Shown here one piece after another: positions 44,366 through 55,969 of a DNA stretch of 64,000 nt (positions are counted from its first letter, which is position 1; every line of letters starts with the position of its first letter). Source of the stretch: Blastobasis lacticolella (taxonomy: Eukaryota > Arthropoda > Insecta > Lepidoptera > Blastobasidae); NCBI GenBank assembly GCA_905147135.1, contig LR990061.1, positions 7,478,026-7,542,025 on the forward strand, read 5' to 3'. The translations under genes and the position numbers were made by a program. The notes beneath the pieces were generated by a model. The model was given only the letters and a program-made list of their open reading frames with translations. It did not search any database and had not been told where the DNA came from.

Positions 44366-44646
44366 AATTTTTCTTTGGTTTATTTCAATATTACTTTCTT
44401 CGCCTCTAAGAATACAGCTTTCATAAAATAAGGTGGTTGTACCGACGACGTGACAATACAATCTGTGTATCTCAGCAAACACAAATGCTTTGCTCGTCTC
44501 GTCGGGTAACAAAAGAAGTTACCCCTCAATAAAGTACACAACATAATCAAGCATTCAACATTACTTTGGCACGTGAGCCATGTCCTGTGTAGCTACAGGG
44601 TGAAAACAGGGCTATCACTTTTAAAGAGCGTGCGTTTTTTAATAGT

Positions 44647-44979
44647 AAAAAAAACATCTTGGCGTTAATGTCCCGGTTGTGCTCTCGCGCACGAGGGCCC
44701 GGGGTTCTCCTTGACCATGATCCAGGATTTGGCGTTTAGGTAAACAGTGGGGCGACCCTGCTTCCAGGGGGCCTGACCAGATTGAATCATGGTTACTCAT
44801 TCAGTCACCTGAATGTGCAGGTTTCATCACAATGTTTTCCCTCACCGTAAGATCATCGGTTAGTGTTGAACTGTACATAGCTCAGAAAAAAGTCATTGGT
44901 ACATGGCCGTAGCGGGATTCGAACCCGGTACCTCTCGCTTACGAGTCGAATACGACTTCGCTTACGAGTCGAGGGTCAG
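44647..44979 (-). mobile_element. SINE-A, near full length, minus
   Basis: Tail CATCTTGGCGTTAATGTCCC through head GGGATTCGAACCCGGTACCT. It is flanked by a 15-bp duplication, GCGTTTTTTAATAGT / GCGTTTTTGAATAGT (44632-44646 and 44980-44994, one mismatch). Near the head a 20-bp local duplication (CTTACGAGTCGAATACG / CTTACGAGTCGAG) is present. Confidence 0.93.
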
Positions 44980-44994
44980 GCGTTTTTGAATAGT

Positions 44995-45449
44995 GAACCG
45001 AACTAAATCGCCCTTGTACCTAATCTTTATATAAGTTGTGACTTGGAACATGTGAATTCAATAGATAACATAACACTCTATATTCTAATTCAGCTTTTTA
45101 TGGGTGCGTTTTAATCTCGCAAATGCGTATCGAGAGCATAGTTGCAGCTACGCAATCAATCAATTAGCTTCTTGACTAATTAAGAGTGAAAAATCTATAA
45201 TTCACGGTCACCCTCGGTCAACCTATTAACCGCTGTCAACTCATTTGTCATTGAGTAGCTTATAAAACCTTTGTGTACCCTTGGTTGTTCCCTTAAGGGT
45301 ATCGAAAAACGGAATTTTAACCACTGCACCCTTGGCCGTGACAGTCAATGTATTTTGATGTTATATATTTAGTAAAAAATATTTAGCCACAGTGTTTCCT
45401 TTGGACTATGACATGGGATCGTTCAAGAGGTATATTAGAGCTCTCTTCA
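44995..45449. other. No gene seen
   Basis: AT-rich unique DNA. Confidence 0.35.
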
Positions 45450-45565
45450 GAAGCGGGCAACGCATTGGTAGCACCCCTGGTGTTGCTGATGTCCATAGGC
45501 GGCGGTGACCACTTTACATCAGGTAGACCGCATGCCTGTTTGCCTGCCGGATAAGATAAAAAAAA
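45450..45565 (+). repeat. rpt-E 3' part
   Basis: GCGGGCAACGCATTGGTAGC, ATGTCCATAGGCGGCGGTGA, CCACTTTACATCAGGTAGAC and GCCTGTTTGCCTGCCGGATA, then an A-run. Confidence 0.75.
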
Positions 45566-46009
45566 ATTAGATTCCACCCTGTGATAGGTATTCCGCGTCT
45601 CTCTTGTGCCAACAGAATACCTGTGCTTAATCCGGTAATTCCCTCGAGCACTCGCAGATTCTGCCGTTCATTTGGACGCGTCTCACATACAGTGTAAAGC
45701 TGCAAGGCTTGCTTACGAGCCTCATGTGACATACTGAACGTTTTGTTTAAGGATTTTCTGTGCCTTCTTTGCTTGTTGGTAATACAGTGGTATTCTTGGG
45801 TTGGTTGTGTTTTCTTGTTTATTTATTTAGCAGGTGATAAGTACCTGTGCTTCAAAGATTAGGAGAGTGTCTTCTGCGGTTTCCACACACATGCATTTCG
45901 CAACTATGAGAGCATCTGCTACCCTGTTATCGATAATTTCATACAAGGTCCGGGTCCGGGTCAGGGTCCAGGTTTTGGTTCTGATCAAGGCTTAAGATTT
46001 TTTGTTATA
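45566..46009. other. Unassigned minus ORF
   Basis: A 72-codon minus frame (45514-45732) includes ARKQALQLYTVCETRPNERQ and runs into rpt-E. No family recognised. Confidence 0.3.
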
Positions 46010-46140
46010 CCAATAAGGTGGCAAACAAGCTTGCGGCCTGCCTGATGGTAAGCAGTCACCGCAGCCTATGGACTAATACCAGGGGCATCACCCACGCGTT
46101 GGCGACTCCCGTAAAAACCCCGTAAACTCTTACTCTCGTT
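46010..46140 (+). repeat. rpt-D copy
   Basis: ATACCAATAAGGTGGCAAAC, AAGCTTGCGGCCTGCCTGAT, GGTAAGCAGTCACCGCAGCC, CAGGGGCATCACCCACGCGT. Confidence 0.7.
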
Positions 46141-46641
46141 ACTCGTAACTCTTAGGTCCTGGCCCAGTAGACCAGATACAGTTCCAGGTGCGGCCACCGC
46201 CCATAGATCGGCGCCATCGACATTGTACGTACAACGTACAACTACTAGTACATATTATTTCGATGATCTGACCGAACGTCGATGAAATTCCACTCGTCAG
46301 TCGCAATAGAATAGCCACAAAACCATTTGCATATTGATTGCATCGACAACAACCGGAAAAACGTGGCTCCTTGCATGCTCCGTTGTCCTACAACATCATT
46401 CCTTACTAACAGCTGTCACATTAACTGTTAACTGTTATTCAACTCGCTCGCACAACTGGCGCCTTCAAGAAACTTCTGAATAAATATTTTCTTAAAACTT
46501 GATTGAAGTTGTCGTTTTTGTATTGGCATGATGATGTCGATGAGCTCGTACGAGATGCATGCAGCTTTCTCAATCTCAGAAGGGCCGAATATGAAATATG
46601 TAACTGCACATTGTAAAGTAACGAATAATAACAAAAAAGAA
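46141..46641. other. No supported gene
   Basis: A 68-codon minus frame (46428-46634) contains EIEKAACISYELIDIIMPIQ. No motif, no repeat partner; it could be anything. Confidence 0.3.
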
Positions 46642-46882
46642 ATACGTGGTCAATTCACACTGCGCCATCGAGCTCCAAAGTAAATAAAGCTTGTATTATG
46701 GGTGCCAGAAAACTGATAAACTAGTAATATATTTTTAAATATATACTTATTAAACACATAACACCCAGACCCGTTAAAGAAATTAAAATCAATAATTTCA
46801 ATTTCTGCCCGGCCCGGAATCGAACCCGGGACTTCCGCATGTCAGACCATATTAACCAACTAAATCAGTCAGATCGTCACAT
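46642..46882 (-). mobile_element. SINE-B, minus, near full length
   Basis: AATTCACACTGCGCCATCGA, CACATAACACCCAGACCCGT, GGCCCGGAATCGAACCCGGG and ATCAGTCAGATCGTC. The B-box is intact on the minus strand. Confidence 0.92.
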
Positions 46883-46889
46883 TATTATT

Positions 46890-47165
46890 ATTATCATCAT
46901 CATCATCACAGCCCGTAACAGTCCACTGCAGGACTTAGGGCCTCTCTAACGAAAGGGGAGGATATTGCCATAATCTCCACGCTTGGCAGGCGGATTCGAG
47001 ATCGCAGTGTTTAAATATAACAATGGAAAGGCGTCCATTTTCCAGACTACGGAGACTCTTGCTCTTTTGCCTCGAAAACATTAGTCGCCTTGTACGACAC
47101 CCATGAGTGTAAGGAGTTGGTGTTATTCTACTCTGCCGGACACCACACGGCTAGGACACCACACG
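46890..47165 (-). repeat. rpt-F, full copy, minus
   Basis: Starts with a TCATCATCATCATCA tail, then CAGCCCGTAACAGTCCACTG through CTCTGCCGGACACCACACGG. It is a close partner of 37970-38228 in reverse. The last CACCACACGGC block is duplicated. Confidence 0.8.
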
Positions 47166-47659
47166 GCCAATTTATTATTATATTTGCACATACTTGCAAT
47201 TTCACAATAAAATAAATCGAACAATCCTCGACAAACTCGACTAAATAGATAGAAATCTTTCGCATAACAATTAATATTGGTTGGTAAATCTAAATCTTGA
47301 TCCTCGATACCGCGATAAAGCATTGGTTCGACATCGGCCTCGGAATGAGTTGTTTGTGGGTAATTAAAGGGGTTAAATGCCCATATAAATAGTGCTTGCT
47401 AGATTTATGGCCTCAGATAACAGTTTGTTTGGACCTAAACTGGGCACTTTAGGTTGTAACGGTCGTTTTATGCTGGAAAAGTGGTGTTCCCTTTGTAAAA
47501 CAACAACCAACGTCAAATGAGAACCTTCCGAATGTTACACACAGTTAATGAGGAAAGAAACTATTTTTAAGAGGAGAGAGCAGTGTCTCAAATACCTAAT
47601 GCGTGTATACCTTTGGATAATGGCCGATGGATGTGCCCAAAAAGAAGCAGCTTAAGAAC
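47166..47659. other. No gene seen
   Basis: Unique; a 66-codon minus frame at 47123-47323 starts in rpt-F. Confidence 0.35.
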
Positions 47660-47935
47660 TATAATTCAATAGCAACATGGGTTTCGACGGGTCGCGACTG
47701 CGGACGGACGCGGACGAGCCCGCATCGACGCACCGTGGAAAGGGTGTCCTCCGTGGTAGCGCAAACATGTCACAAACTTATATCTGAATCGGTGACGGCG
47801 TCGCTGTTGTTGACAACAAAGTGACATTTCAAAATAGCGAGACTTAGTTTCAGTTTTGGCCATCGGGTCAGCTAACATTGTGCCACTCCGTCCGAGGCCG
47901 TCCGTGGTCGTTCGTCGTACGTGAGTCAAGGATCA
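47660..47935. repeat. GC-rich segment, possible TIR element
   Basis: GGACGGACGCGGACGAGCCC near the left and GTCCGAGGCCGTCCGTGGTC near the right hint at inverted ends. GGCCATCGGGTCAGCTAAC matches worn repeats near 15300 and 36150. Boundaries not resolved. Confidence 0.35.
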
Positions 47936-48494
47936 AGTCAACCACATAATCAAGGCTCGTGGAACCTCGCATTAACATGGCAAATCCTCATCGCCATACA
48001 AATTTAACTATGGGGCCTGCCCTCCATATAAAGTAAAGAGTTTCTTTCGTCATTGCAAGCAGCAATAAAAAGTACATTAAAATAATATCTCATACCGACA
48101 CGGTTTTGGGTTTTCTTTTTCAGGAATACAGATATATTGTGTTTAGGGCTCCCCAAGGTCCCATTGTGTTTGCGTTCAAATATATTTTAGGGGACTAGCA
48201 TATATCTTGTTATCATGAATGAATTAGATGGTATGAGCTGTTTTATGGTCGTTTCTCAGCTAACAATGCCGGCTTTGTTTAGTTATGTATTAAACGAATT
48301 AAAATTTCAAGTCTGATAATCTTTGCTTGGCGATGATTTATCGGTAGGTACCAATTATAAAGATGTTTGTAGGTATGTTAGGACATAAGAACCTACTGAA
48401 TAGATATTGAAAATTATTTCAGGACCGCAGCAAAAGGAACAATGTGGTTTATATCTATCTATACGGCGAAAAGGCGCGACGTAGCTATATATCA
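47936..48494. other. No gene seen
   Basis: AT-rich unique DNA. Confidence 0.35.
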
Positions 48495-48755
48495 TTATCA
48501 TCTTAGTGTTTAAACCCTGTCGCGCTCCCGCGCAACATGCGGGGGCCCGGGGTCCGTCGTCATGCTCTTCTTAGTCCACTTTGCTTGTCATCGGCATCCT
48601 TAGTGGTGAGTCCGTTGGCACGCAAGCGACTCTTAATGACGTCCAGCCATCGCATCAGTGGCATGGCTAGGCATTTACTTTTGTTCCCCAAGACGTGTCC
48701 GTACCGTCGAAGGCGCCACCCTATTAGCTTATCTGCGACGTACCTATGTATGTAC
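48495..48755 (-). pseudogene. LINE-3 (RTE-type) C-terminus and 3' end
   Basis: Minus strand, in order: RRYGHV, then MPLMRWLDVIKSRLRANGLT, TKDADD, then a 3' UTR (GGACCCCGGGCCCCCGCAT, AACACTAAGATGAT). The RWLDVIK...RANGLTTKDADD string is typical of the RTE ORF2 end. Its UTR is the one shared with SINE-A. Confidence 0.75.
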
Positions 48756-48988
48756 CTATAGTATTAAAATCGACGATATATACATCGGCTAATATAAGGC
48801 GGCTATATACTTCACTGCATCTAAGTCGATCTAGGACGCAGCTAGACAGTTGATACAAATCTTTCTTACATAGTATAAACATCTCCCTTTTCGGATACGA
48901 AGGCGTGATTGGAAATCCAACCAACGTTGGCTATACTATGTAAGGATTAGTATCAAAATCTTTTTTGTTAGAAATAAATAAATAATCG

Positions 48989-49275
48989 TGGACAGATTCT
49001 CATAGCGCGATCTAGCTCCAAACTAAGCAAAGCTTGTGCTAGATTACTGATATACTACTTAAATTCATTTTATTTAAATACTTCTTATACATAGAACGAA
49101 TTATGAATTTTAATTTCTGTTACGGGTCTGGGTGTTCTATGTATAATAAGTATGTATTTAAAAAAAAAGTATATAAGTAGTTTATGAGTTATCTAGCACC
49201 CATAACACAAGCTTTGCTTACTTTGGGGCTAGATGGCGCTGTGTGAATTTGTCCATGATTATTTATTTATTTATT
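48989..49275. mobile_element. SINE-B inverted pair
   Basis: 48989-49098 is a minus SINE-B 3' half (CTAGCTCCAAACTAAGCAAA, ACTTCTTATACATAGAAC). 49099-49275 is a plus SINE-B 3' part (GTTACGGGTCTGGGTGTTCT, AGCTTTGCTTACTTTGGGGC). Together they can fold into a stem of more than 100 bp with a loop of about 30. Confidence 0.85.
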
Positions 49276-49466
49276 TATTTATAGAACACCGAACAAATGC
49301 GTAACGCTTGGTGTATTCGTTATACTTTTGTAATTTTCTTTTAAGTTTATGTATGCAATAAACTGTCTAGTGGCACGGCTTTTCTAGTCATGAAAAATAT
49401 ATAGCGATTTAAGTTCCTATAAATACGTAGGTGAAGACGTTAGTTTAATGTGACTAGTATCTAATA

Positions 49467-49846
49467 AAAATAAAAATAATATTAATCATCTTAGCGTTAA
49501 TGTCCCGGTTGTGCTCTCGAGGATGAGGGCCCGGTGTCCGCCTTGTACAGGATGATCCAGGATTTGGCGATCAGGTAATTACAATGGAGCGACTACCATC
49601 TGACCTCCGTGACCCTGCTACGAGGGGAACCTGACCAGATTGGATCATGGTTACAAATTCAGTTGCCTGAATTTACAGGTTTCATTACGATGTTTTCCCT
49701 CACCGTAAGAGCATCGGTTAGAATTCAACTAATGTACATAACTCAGAAAAGAGTCATTGGTACATGGCCGCAGCGGAATTCGAACCCGGTACCTCTCGCT
49801 TACGAGTCGAATACTCAGCCGCCCGGCCACCGACGCTCTTAAGTAC
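49467..49846 (-). mobile_element. SINE-A, full length, minus
   Basis: Tail (A-rich, ATCATCTTAGCGTTAATGTC) to head (GGAATTCGAACCCGGTACCT, CCACCGACGC). It is flanked by a perfect 17-bp duplication, GTGACTAGTATCTAATA (49450-49466 and 49847-49863). One of the two cleanest copies in the window. Confidence 0.95.
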
Positions 49847-49984
49847 GTGACTAGTATCTAATATGAGTAATAATTGAGTAAGCGATGATTATAAATCCCA
49901 CAATGTGAAATGAAAAAAAAACGAAAAAAACAGAAAAAAAATTGAATAAAGTATTTATTTATCTATTAATCTCTAGATTAGATA

Positions 49985-50126
49985 TAAATTTTAATGTGTT
50001 TAGTATAGGTAGATGTTTGGATGTTGATGAAATTTTGTATTGTTATTGCTTCGTAAACAAAAAGTGTTCCCACGGGAACACGGCATAACCGTCTATTACG
50101 CGGACGGAATCGCGTACAAAATCTAG
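49985..50126 (+). mobile_element. Helitron 3' portion
   Basis: GTTGATGAAATTTTGTATTG, GTTCCCACGGGAACACGGCA and ACGCGGACGGAATCGCGTAC, ending AAAATCTAGT. The 5' end is unclear. Confidence 0.5.
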
Positions 50127-50149
50127 TAAAGTAACATTAATAAGACTTA

Positions 50150-50321
50150 GGGCCGATTTTTCAATCCTCAGATAAAGTTTATCTGTCCAATAAAGTAATA
50201 CACAGCCAAATTAAAACGAACTATGATCCTTTACAATTATGAAGTATGATACAATTTTATTTTAGTCGCACAATAACTTATCAGACTGATATGTTTTATC
50301 TGAGGATTGAAAAATCGGCCC
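50150..50321. mobile_element. PIF/Harbinger-like MITE, 172 bp
   Basis: Perfect terminal inverted repeats of 27 bp beginning GGGCCGATTTTTCAATCC (50150) and ending in the exact mirror at 50321. Flanked by TTA (50147-50149, 50322-50324). A 3-bp TWA target duplication with GG-starting TIRs is characteristic of PIF/Harbinger. No ORF. Confidence 0.85.
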
Positions 50322-50332
50322 TTAATAAATTT

Positions 50333-50530
50333 CCCCAGTGGGCGAAACGAATCACCGAATGGGTCACACCTAACGCAAAATGACGTCTTGGTGGGCCTTG
50401 AAAAAGATGGCACGACGAACTAGCGACGTATGCGAAAGAGTGGAGAGACCTGGCAACAATTAGGTCTAAGTGGAAAAATAGTAGAGAGGCCTTTGCTCTT
50501 CAGTGGAGGAAACTGACGGCTTCTAAAAAA
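50333..50530 (+). pseudogene. LINE ORF2 C-terminal segment
   Basis: KRWHDELATYAKEWRDLATI follows ITEWVTPNAK with one stop between, then REAFALQWRK. The RW.DEL..YA..W..LA pattern is the end of an RTE/CR1-like ORF2. It directly follows the MITE at 50150 and may be what the MITE inserted beside. Confidence 0.6.
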
Positions 50531-50699
50531 TATTCCCCTATGGATATTGACCTATGGACTCAGAAAAGGTTGTATCGATTTTGATAAAATTACAGGCAAT
50601 TCTCAAATTAGCAGGCGATGACGTTCGGTATTTTAGCGATCGGAGCAACAGAAGTTTTGCACCCCTACGAAGCCAGGGCGGCTTGCTAATCTTTACCTA

Positions 50700-51233
50700 C
50701 ATAGTCAAAGTCGCTTCCCGCCATCTGTCCCTATGTATTTATGATATGTCCAGACTGACTTGTCTTATTAATTGGTAAACAAACAATACCCAAAATCACG
50801 ACTTACGGTATCAATCACGCTACGTACATTGTGTAGATGTCCAGAATTATAGAAACACATAGAATGTGAATTTCAACTAATTTATTTATTTTATTTATTT
50901 ATTTGTATCAGGCTACAGAGGCCCATAGATATAATACATATAACATACAAAATTATAAAAACAGTAAACAATACATTATAGCCAAACAAAATAATATAAC
51001 CTATACAACAATACCACTTATAAAATTAACAATAGACTAATAGATTTTAAACTAAATTCTAACACTTTTCACTTAATGTCTGTGATACCTAATGTGATAC
51101 CTAATGTACTAATACTGCTGAATACAGATTTTAATGCGGTTTTCAACAAAATATAGAGTGATTTAAGAAGAAGGTTAATAAGCAAGAAAAAAGGGTAGCT
51201 AGCTAAAGTAGATAAGTCGCGCCAGGCCCACTA
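50700..51233 (+). mobile_element. Helitron-like element with nested MITE half and LINE tail
   Basis: 5' portion GTCGCTTCCCGCCATCTGTC; 3' portion ATTTTAATGCGGTTTTCAAC to GTCGCGCCAGGCCCACTAGT. Between lie the half-copy of the 29689 MITE (50747-50818) and a minus LINE 3' tail (50880-51060, TTTATTTATTTG, then AGGCCCATAGATATAATACA). Confidence 0.55.
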
Positions 51234-52392
51234 GTAATAGTCACAATTTACAGATTTTGTTACTTACTGTTTTTTCTGTTACACATCAAAGCCACGATAA
51301 CAAGATTGGTACAAGCAATAATAAACGTTTTACAAGAAAACGTTACACTTAATACCATTTTGATGGATCACTTTTCTTCGTAAAAGCGCAAAGCGTAGAC
51401 ATTTATCATTTTTATTACGTAAAAGAGAAATATTGTCGAGTATGTGATAAGTTGTTCGCAACGTGTGCCTTTGTAAATTCTATCATGGAAATGTTTACGA
51501 TTTTTTATTTCAGCTCTCAGTGTTATTGATAATATTGAGTAATTATTGAAGAACTGTCGTCACGAAATTGGAACGAAATGGAAATTGTACAAAATGTAAA
51601 GATCTGAGCAGAAAGAAGATTTTTCTTAAGAATGCTGTAATACGAGTATAATATCTATCTTTGATTTTTAATGATTTTTTTACATTATATAGGTTCAAAT
51701 ATGTCATCGAAAAAACCAAATATTATCTACGAACTAAAATAATAATTTTAGTTTCTAAAATTAGAAAAATTTGAAAGACCGTTCTATTATTTTAGAGGTC
51801 ACTTCCACTATTTACAATAGATATAAATCACAATCCAGCTAGCTTCATGAATATTGTATTTTTGTCAGAAAGACTTTTAGTTAATTTATATTTTCCTTTT
51901 TTATTTTTGACGAATTATCCAAGTCCAGCTAGAAAAGCTATAAATAAAAAAAAGAAATCAACCCAACCAGGCTAAGAGCTACAAATTTTAAGTAAAAGGA
52001 AGATAGTTTAACTCAAATAAAACAAACACTATTATTTTCAACGAAGCAGCGGAGTGTTCAAATTTCTTTTTTCGCTTTTTAAGTTTATCGGGTTTTTAAT
52101 TCTTCGGTCCATTATGCTGGTCTTTTTTCCCTATAAAGCTTTCAACAATGTTGATAGGGAGTACTGGCACGATCTACTGCGTTCTTAAACCTCTATTTTT
52201 ATTTAGACATAATACAATATTATACCGTTATATTATTGCTTAAATATTAAAACAGTACATACATAATTTAAATATTAATTTTCCTTTGTAATTTTAAAAT
52301 ATGTTAATTTGATTGATAAAAGTAAAAAAAAGACGAAGATGAGAACGTAAGTATCAACTGTAAGGTTACAAACTTGTTTTAGAATTAGTATT
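51234..52392. other. No gene seen
   Basis: Very AT-rich unique sequence; a 67-codon minus frame at 52275-52478 has no motif. Confidence 0.4.
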
Positions 52393-53190
52393 AGGATAAA
52401 ATCACTATCTATACAAAGTATAAAACAAAATCTATTTCCACCGTCGGTATCTATGTATGTATCTTTTAAATTATGCAACGGATTTTAATGCGGTTTCAAC
52501 ACTAGAGTGATTCAAGAAAAAAGTTGTAGGAAGGTATGTAGTAGGTGTACGCGAACGAAGTCACGGTACACTGGTTAATTATAAATTTATATTTCCCCCC
52601 CAAATATGTCACCATATCATCAATACCTATTCATCATCATCTTGGCTTTAATGTCCCGGTTGTACTCTCGCGCACGAGTGCCCGGGGTCCATGATCCAGA
52701 ATTTGGCAGGTCAGGTAATTACAGTGGAGCGACTGCCATCTGACCTCCATGACCCTGCTACCAGGGGAACCTGACCAGATTGGATCATGGTTACACATCC
52801 AGTCGCCTGAATGTGCAGGTTTCATCACGATGTTTTCCCTCACCGTAAGAGCATCGGTTAGTATTCAACTATTGTACGTAAAACAGAAAAGAGTCCTCTC
52901 GCTTACGAGTCGGATACTCGAAAGGCTATCGACGCTCTAATAAAATTACTATCTATAAAATATAAAACAAAATCTCTTCCCGCCGTCGGTATCTATGCAC
53001 GCTTAGATCTTTTAAACTATGCAACAGATTTAATAAATAATATTAAAATTTAAATGCGGTTTCAACACTAGAGTGTAAGAAAAAAATTGTAGGAAGGTGT
53101 AATGTAGATAGCGAACGAAGTCTCGGTCCACTAGTTAATTATAAATTTATATTTTCCCCCAATATTTCACTAAATCATCAATACCTATTT
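52393..53190. repeat. Direct duplication flanking a SINE-A
   Basis: Unit 1 (52393-52628) and unit 2 (52938-53190) share AAAATCACTATCTAT / AAAATTACTATCTAT, CCGTCGGTATCTATG, ATGCGGTTTCAACACTAGAG, GCGAACGAAGTC and TTAATTATAAATTTATATTT, then CATCAATACCTATT. Each unit is itself a Helitron-like end followed by the same unique flank, so the copy event was a local segmental duplication. SINE-A occupies 52629-52937. Confidence 0.75.
52629..52937 (-). mobile_element. SINE-A, minus, head partly deleted
   Basis: ATCATCTTGGCTTTAATGTC, GACCTCCATGACCCTGCTAC, AACCTGACCAGATTGGATCA, ACCGTAAGAGCATCGGTTAG. The ATGTACCAATGAC and B-box block is shortened to AAAGAGTCCTCTCGCTTACG. Confidence 0.9.
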
Positions 53191-55396
53191 AGGGAGATAA
53201 ATTAACAAATATGCCTTGTTATACTAGTCACTGCCGCCCATGAGCATAATGCAAGTATAATTCATTCCTCTAAGAAAAAAAAAATTAAAATGTTGTCTCA
53301 ACGACTTCATTTTATCTTACGCTTCCGCCAACACGCCTCTAGGCACGAGTGGAATGCTAACATGTTTTTAACTAACGAGATGACGATGTTATAAAAGGGG
53401 ACAAAAAGAAACGGTAAAGCTTGTCTGCTCACCTGTACACGTTTAAGTACAGTCTCAGTACGAGAGAACGTTTTAAATGCAACTCAGAGGCGCTGCTGCA
53501 CAAATTAATTTACCTATCTACGTAGATTTGCGCTCCTTTTTTGCAAAAGAAGTAAGTGTACTGCCCAGGTGGGGGATGTTTGTGAATTTTTAACACTTTA
53601 TGTAATATTATTGGAACTCCATTATATTATGAATTAAATCACCATTTGTACACTAGTTCCACTTTATTATACAAATATTAAATTGCAACCGGTTTTGAAT
53701 TATTCACCTTCAAGCATTTTACCTGCAGTCTGATTTGCATTTGCGTGATGCAAGAACACATTAAAGTTTCGGAGATTTCTCTTTGCTCATCCTTTTTCTT
53801 GTCTAGAATTTATTTTATGCAATCCTATCGTAAAGTGGGTATAATAATACCACGCTAAGTGCGAATCACTTTTTTAAAAAAATCTCTGTTTTTAAACGTC
53901 ATAGAACGTCATCCATAAAAGTCATAACAAACAATTTGATTTCTGTAGGATTGTTTATTTTCGTGAGTTATGAAAAATGTTATTAAATAATGGGCAAAAC
54001 CGTGCGGGAGATAATTTTTAGCATGATAAACAATTTAGGCAATCTAAAAGTACAAGTTCAAGCTAATAGTGACCAAATAACTGTTTACAAGAAGGACTGA
54101 CAAGGACCGATTATCCTCAGATTATTGCCATATCCACACGGTATATTTTGCTACTGTCAGTTAAAACGGACTTATCGTGGTCCTATTGTTATATATATTG
54201 AGATAAGTACCTAAATGTAAATAATGGCTCTCCAGACGTTTTGGTTTCTCAACTGTCAGTCTGAAAGCATTTGTATAATAAAGAAATAAATTAACAAGGA
54301 GTGTCCACGCTTAATTTAACTCACAATAAATACAGTAGGTATATATATGTACCTACAGACTGTCTCGAAATCACAGATTTGCGGTTAAAATACTAGTAGT
54401 AAAACTGTGCTCAAAATACGCGTTCACCTATGATGAGAGAGAGCACAAACACGGTCCAACTGAGAGATTTAAATTTCTGCAACCCTTGCTTATTACTCCA
54501 CTCTCTGAGTCCGGATTGCAGTGGGCTAATTTGAATCCAGCACTCTGCAACGTTGTTTTTCATATACCGAGCAAGCTAACGAACCGATTTTATTAAGGGT
54601 CGGCACTACTTGGCACTATAATTGGGTCCGACAGACGTTTTATTAGGATGTAGAGCGCTTTTGACGAGTGGTTTTCTGCAATGCATCGTACTTTGTAATT
54701 GAATTAATTTTTACTTTTTCCGCTGTGGAGGATTTTGTCATAATATCCACGCTTGGAAACCCTGCTGACTATTATTATGATTAGATAAAAATATAAATCC
54801 CTGCTATAAAGATAAGGCCAATATGATACTCTATTTCGAAGTGAAGATGTACAAATAATTTGTATTTTAATTGTTTACTTCAATAAAAGAGATACAGTAG
54901 AAATAAATAACATTATACTTAATACTTTAACTTTTTTAAACACAAACATTCTTGTTTAGAGAAAACAATGGTTGGGTCTTCAGTTTAAGTACAAAATAAC
55001 TGTAACAGGTTGCCCCGTTCTTCCAAAAATGCATGCAATTGTAAATGATAAAAGAAAAACAGTTTCCAGCCAAGAGACGAACATAAAAAGTCTTCCGAAC
55101 GTTCTAAGCAGCGTCACCTAAAAGCATCGCAAGTAGCTAGCCAAATAAAGTCCGCGAACGGCATAAATTTCAGTGCCACCATAAAGCATTTAATAAAAGC
55201 AAAGGTAAAAGCGTTTACAAATGAAGATATTACTCGTCAGATTGGATCGCGGATGACTGAGGCGCCATAAATGGAAGTAATTCAGATTTACGTTTTTCGA
55301 GATACGCCGTTTGGTAGAGATGTGCGTGTTGTGGTGTTTCTTCGTATACCAGTTGCAGAAATTGAAATTAAATAGTATACAACCTTCGATCACACA
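53191..55396. other. No gene seen (2.2 kb)
   Basis: No repeat partner apart from 54715-54765 (GGATTTTGTCATAATATCCA, CGCTTGG), an rpt-F scrap. No convincing ORF or splice-site pair. Confidence 0.4.
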
Positions 55397-55418
55397 TCAC
55401 ACACACACACACACACTC
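55397..55418. repeat. CA microsatellite
   Basis: About nine ACAC-type dinucleotides. Confidence 0.85.
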
Positions 55419-55904
55419 GCATACTCTCCCACTTAGGATAAGTTATGTTTAAAAAGTTTAGTTTCGATATAGAAGAGTGGAGCCTTCTAACACAGGCATT
55501 AAGCTTAAAAGAAGACTCCAATCACTGCTGTTTTAAGGAAATTATGAGATATAATAGTAAATAAACATATTTTTTATTTTCATTTAAACTTTCGGCGTCA
55601 TAGATCCCGTGGTATGCAAAATAAACAAGTTTACGACTAAAGATTTAGCGCCCAACGTATCCGTGGACATCGTGAGTGCTGTATGTCGTGAAGTTTCGGA
55701 TCAACAACAAACTGATAATTATATGTGAGGGTGGGACGTCTACCCGCTACATCACAGTTGTCACCGCTTTACTGCAGTCACGATCAGTCACGGTGGGTTG
55801 CCCTACCGAAATATCGACATAAACAAAACGCAAAGGTACATTGCGTGTGAGTCCTGATAAATGTAACAATCTATGTTAAGACCGCAAGTTTAGTTTGAAA
55901 CAAA

Positions 55905-55969
55905 ATTTACTCTAGTACCGAGAAAGAGATTGTAGCAATAATTTGGGCCGTAAAGTACTTTAGACTAGA
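55905..55969 (+). pseudogene. Ty3/Gypsy RT-RNase H scrap
   Basis: Encodes KIYSSTEKEIVAIIWAVKYF, matching the family signature YSxTEKExLAIVWAVxxFR at the RT/RNase H junction of Gypsy-type polyproteins. Only about 20 codons are recognisable; no LTR was found. Confidence 0.6.

Noticed and set aside
46805..46835. tRNA-like B-box on the minus strand
   Set aside because: Head of a SINE-B copy, not a tRNA gene.
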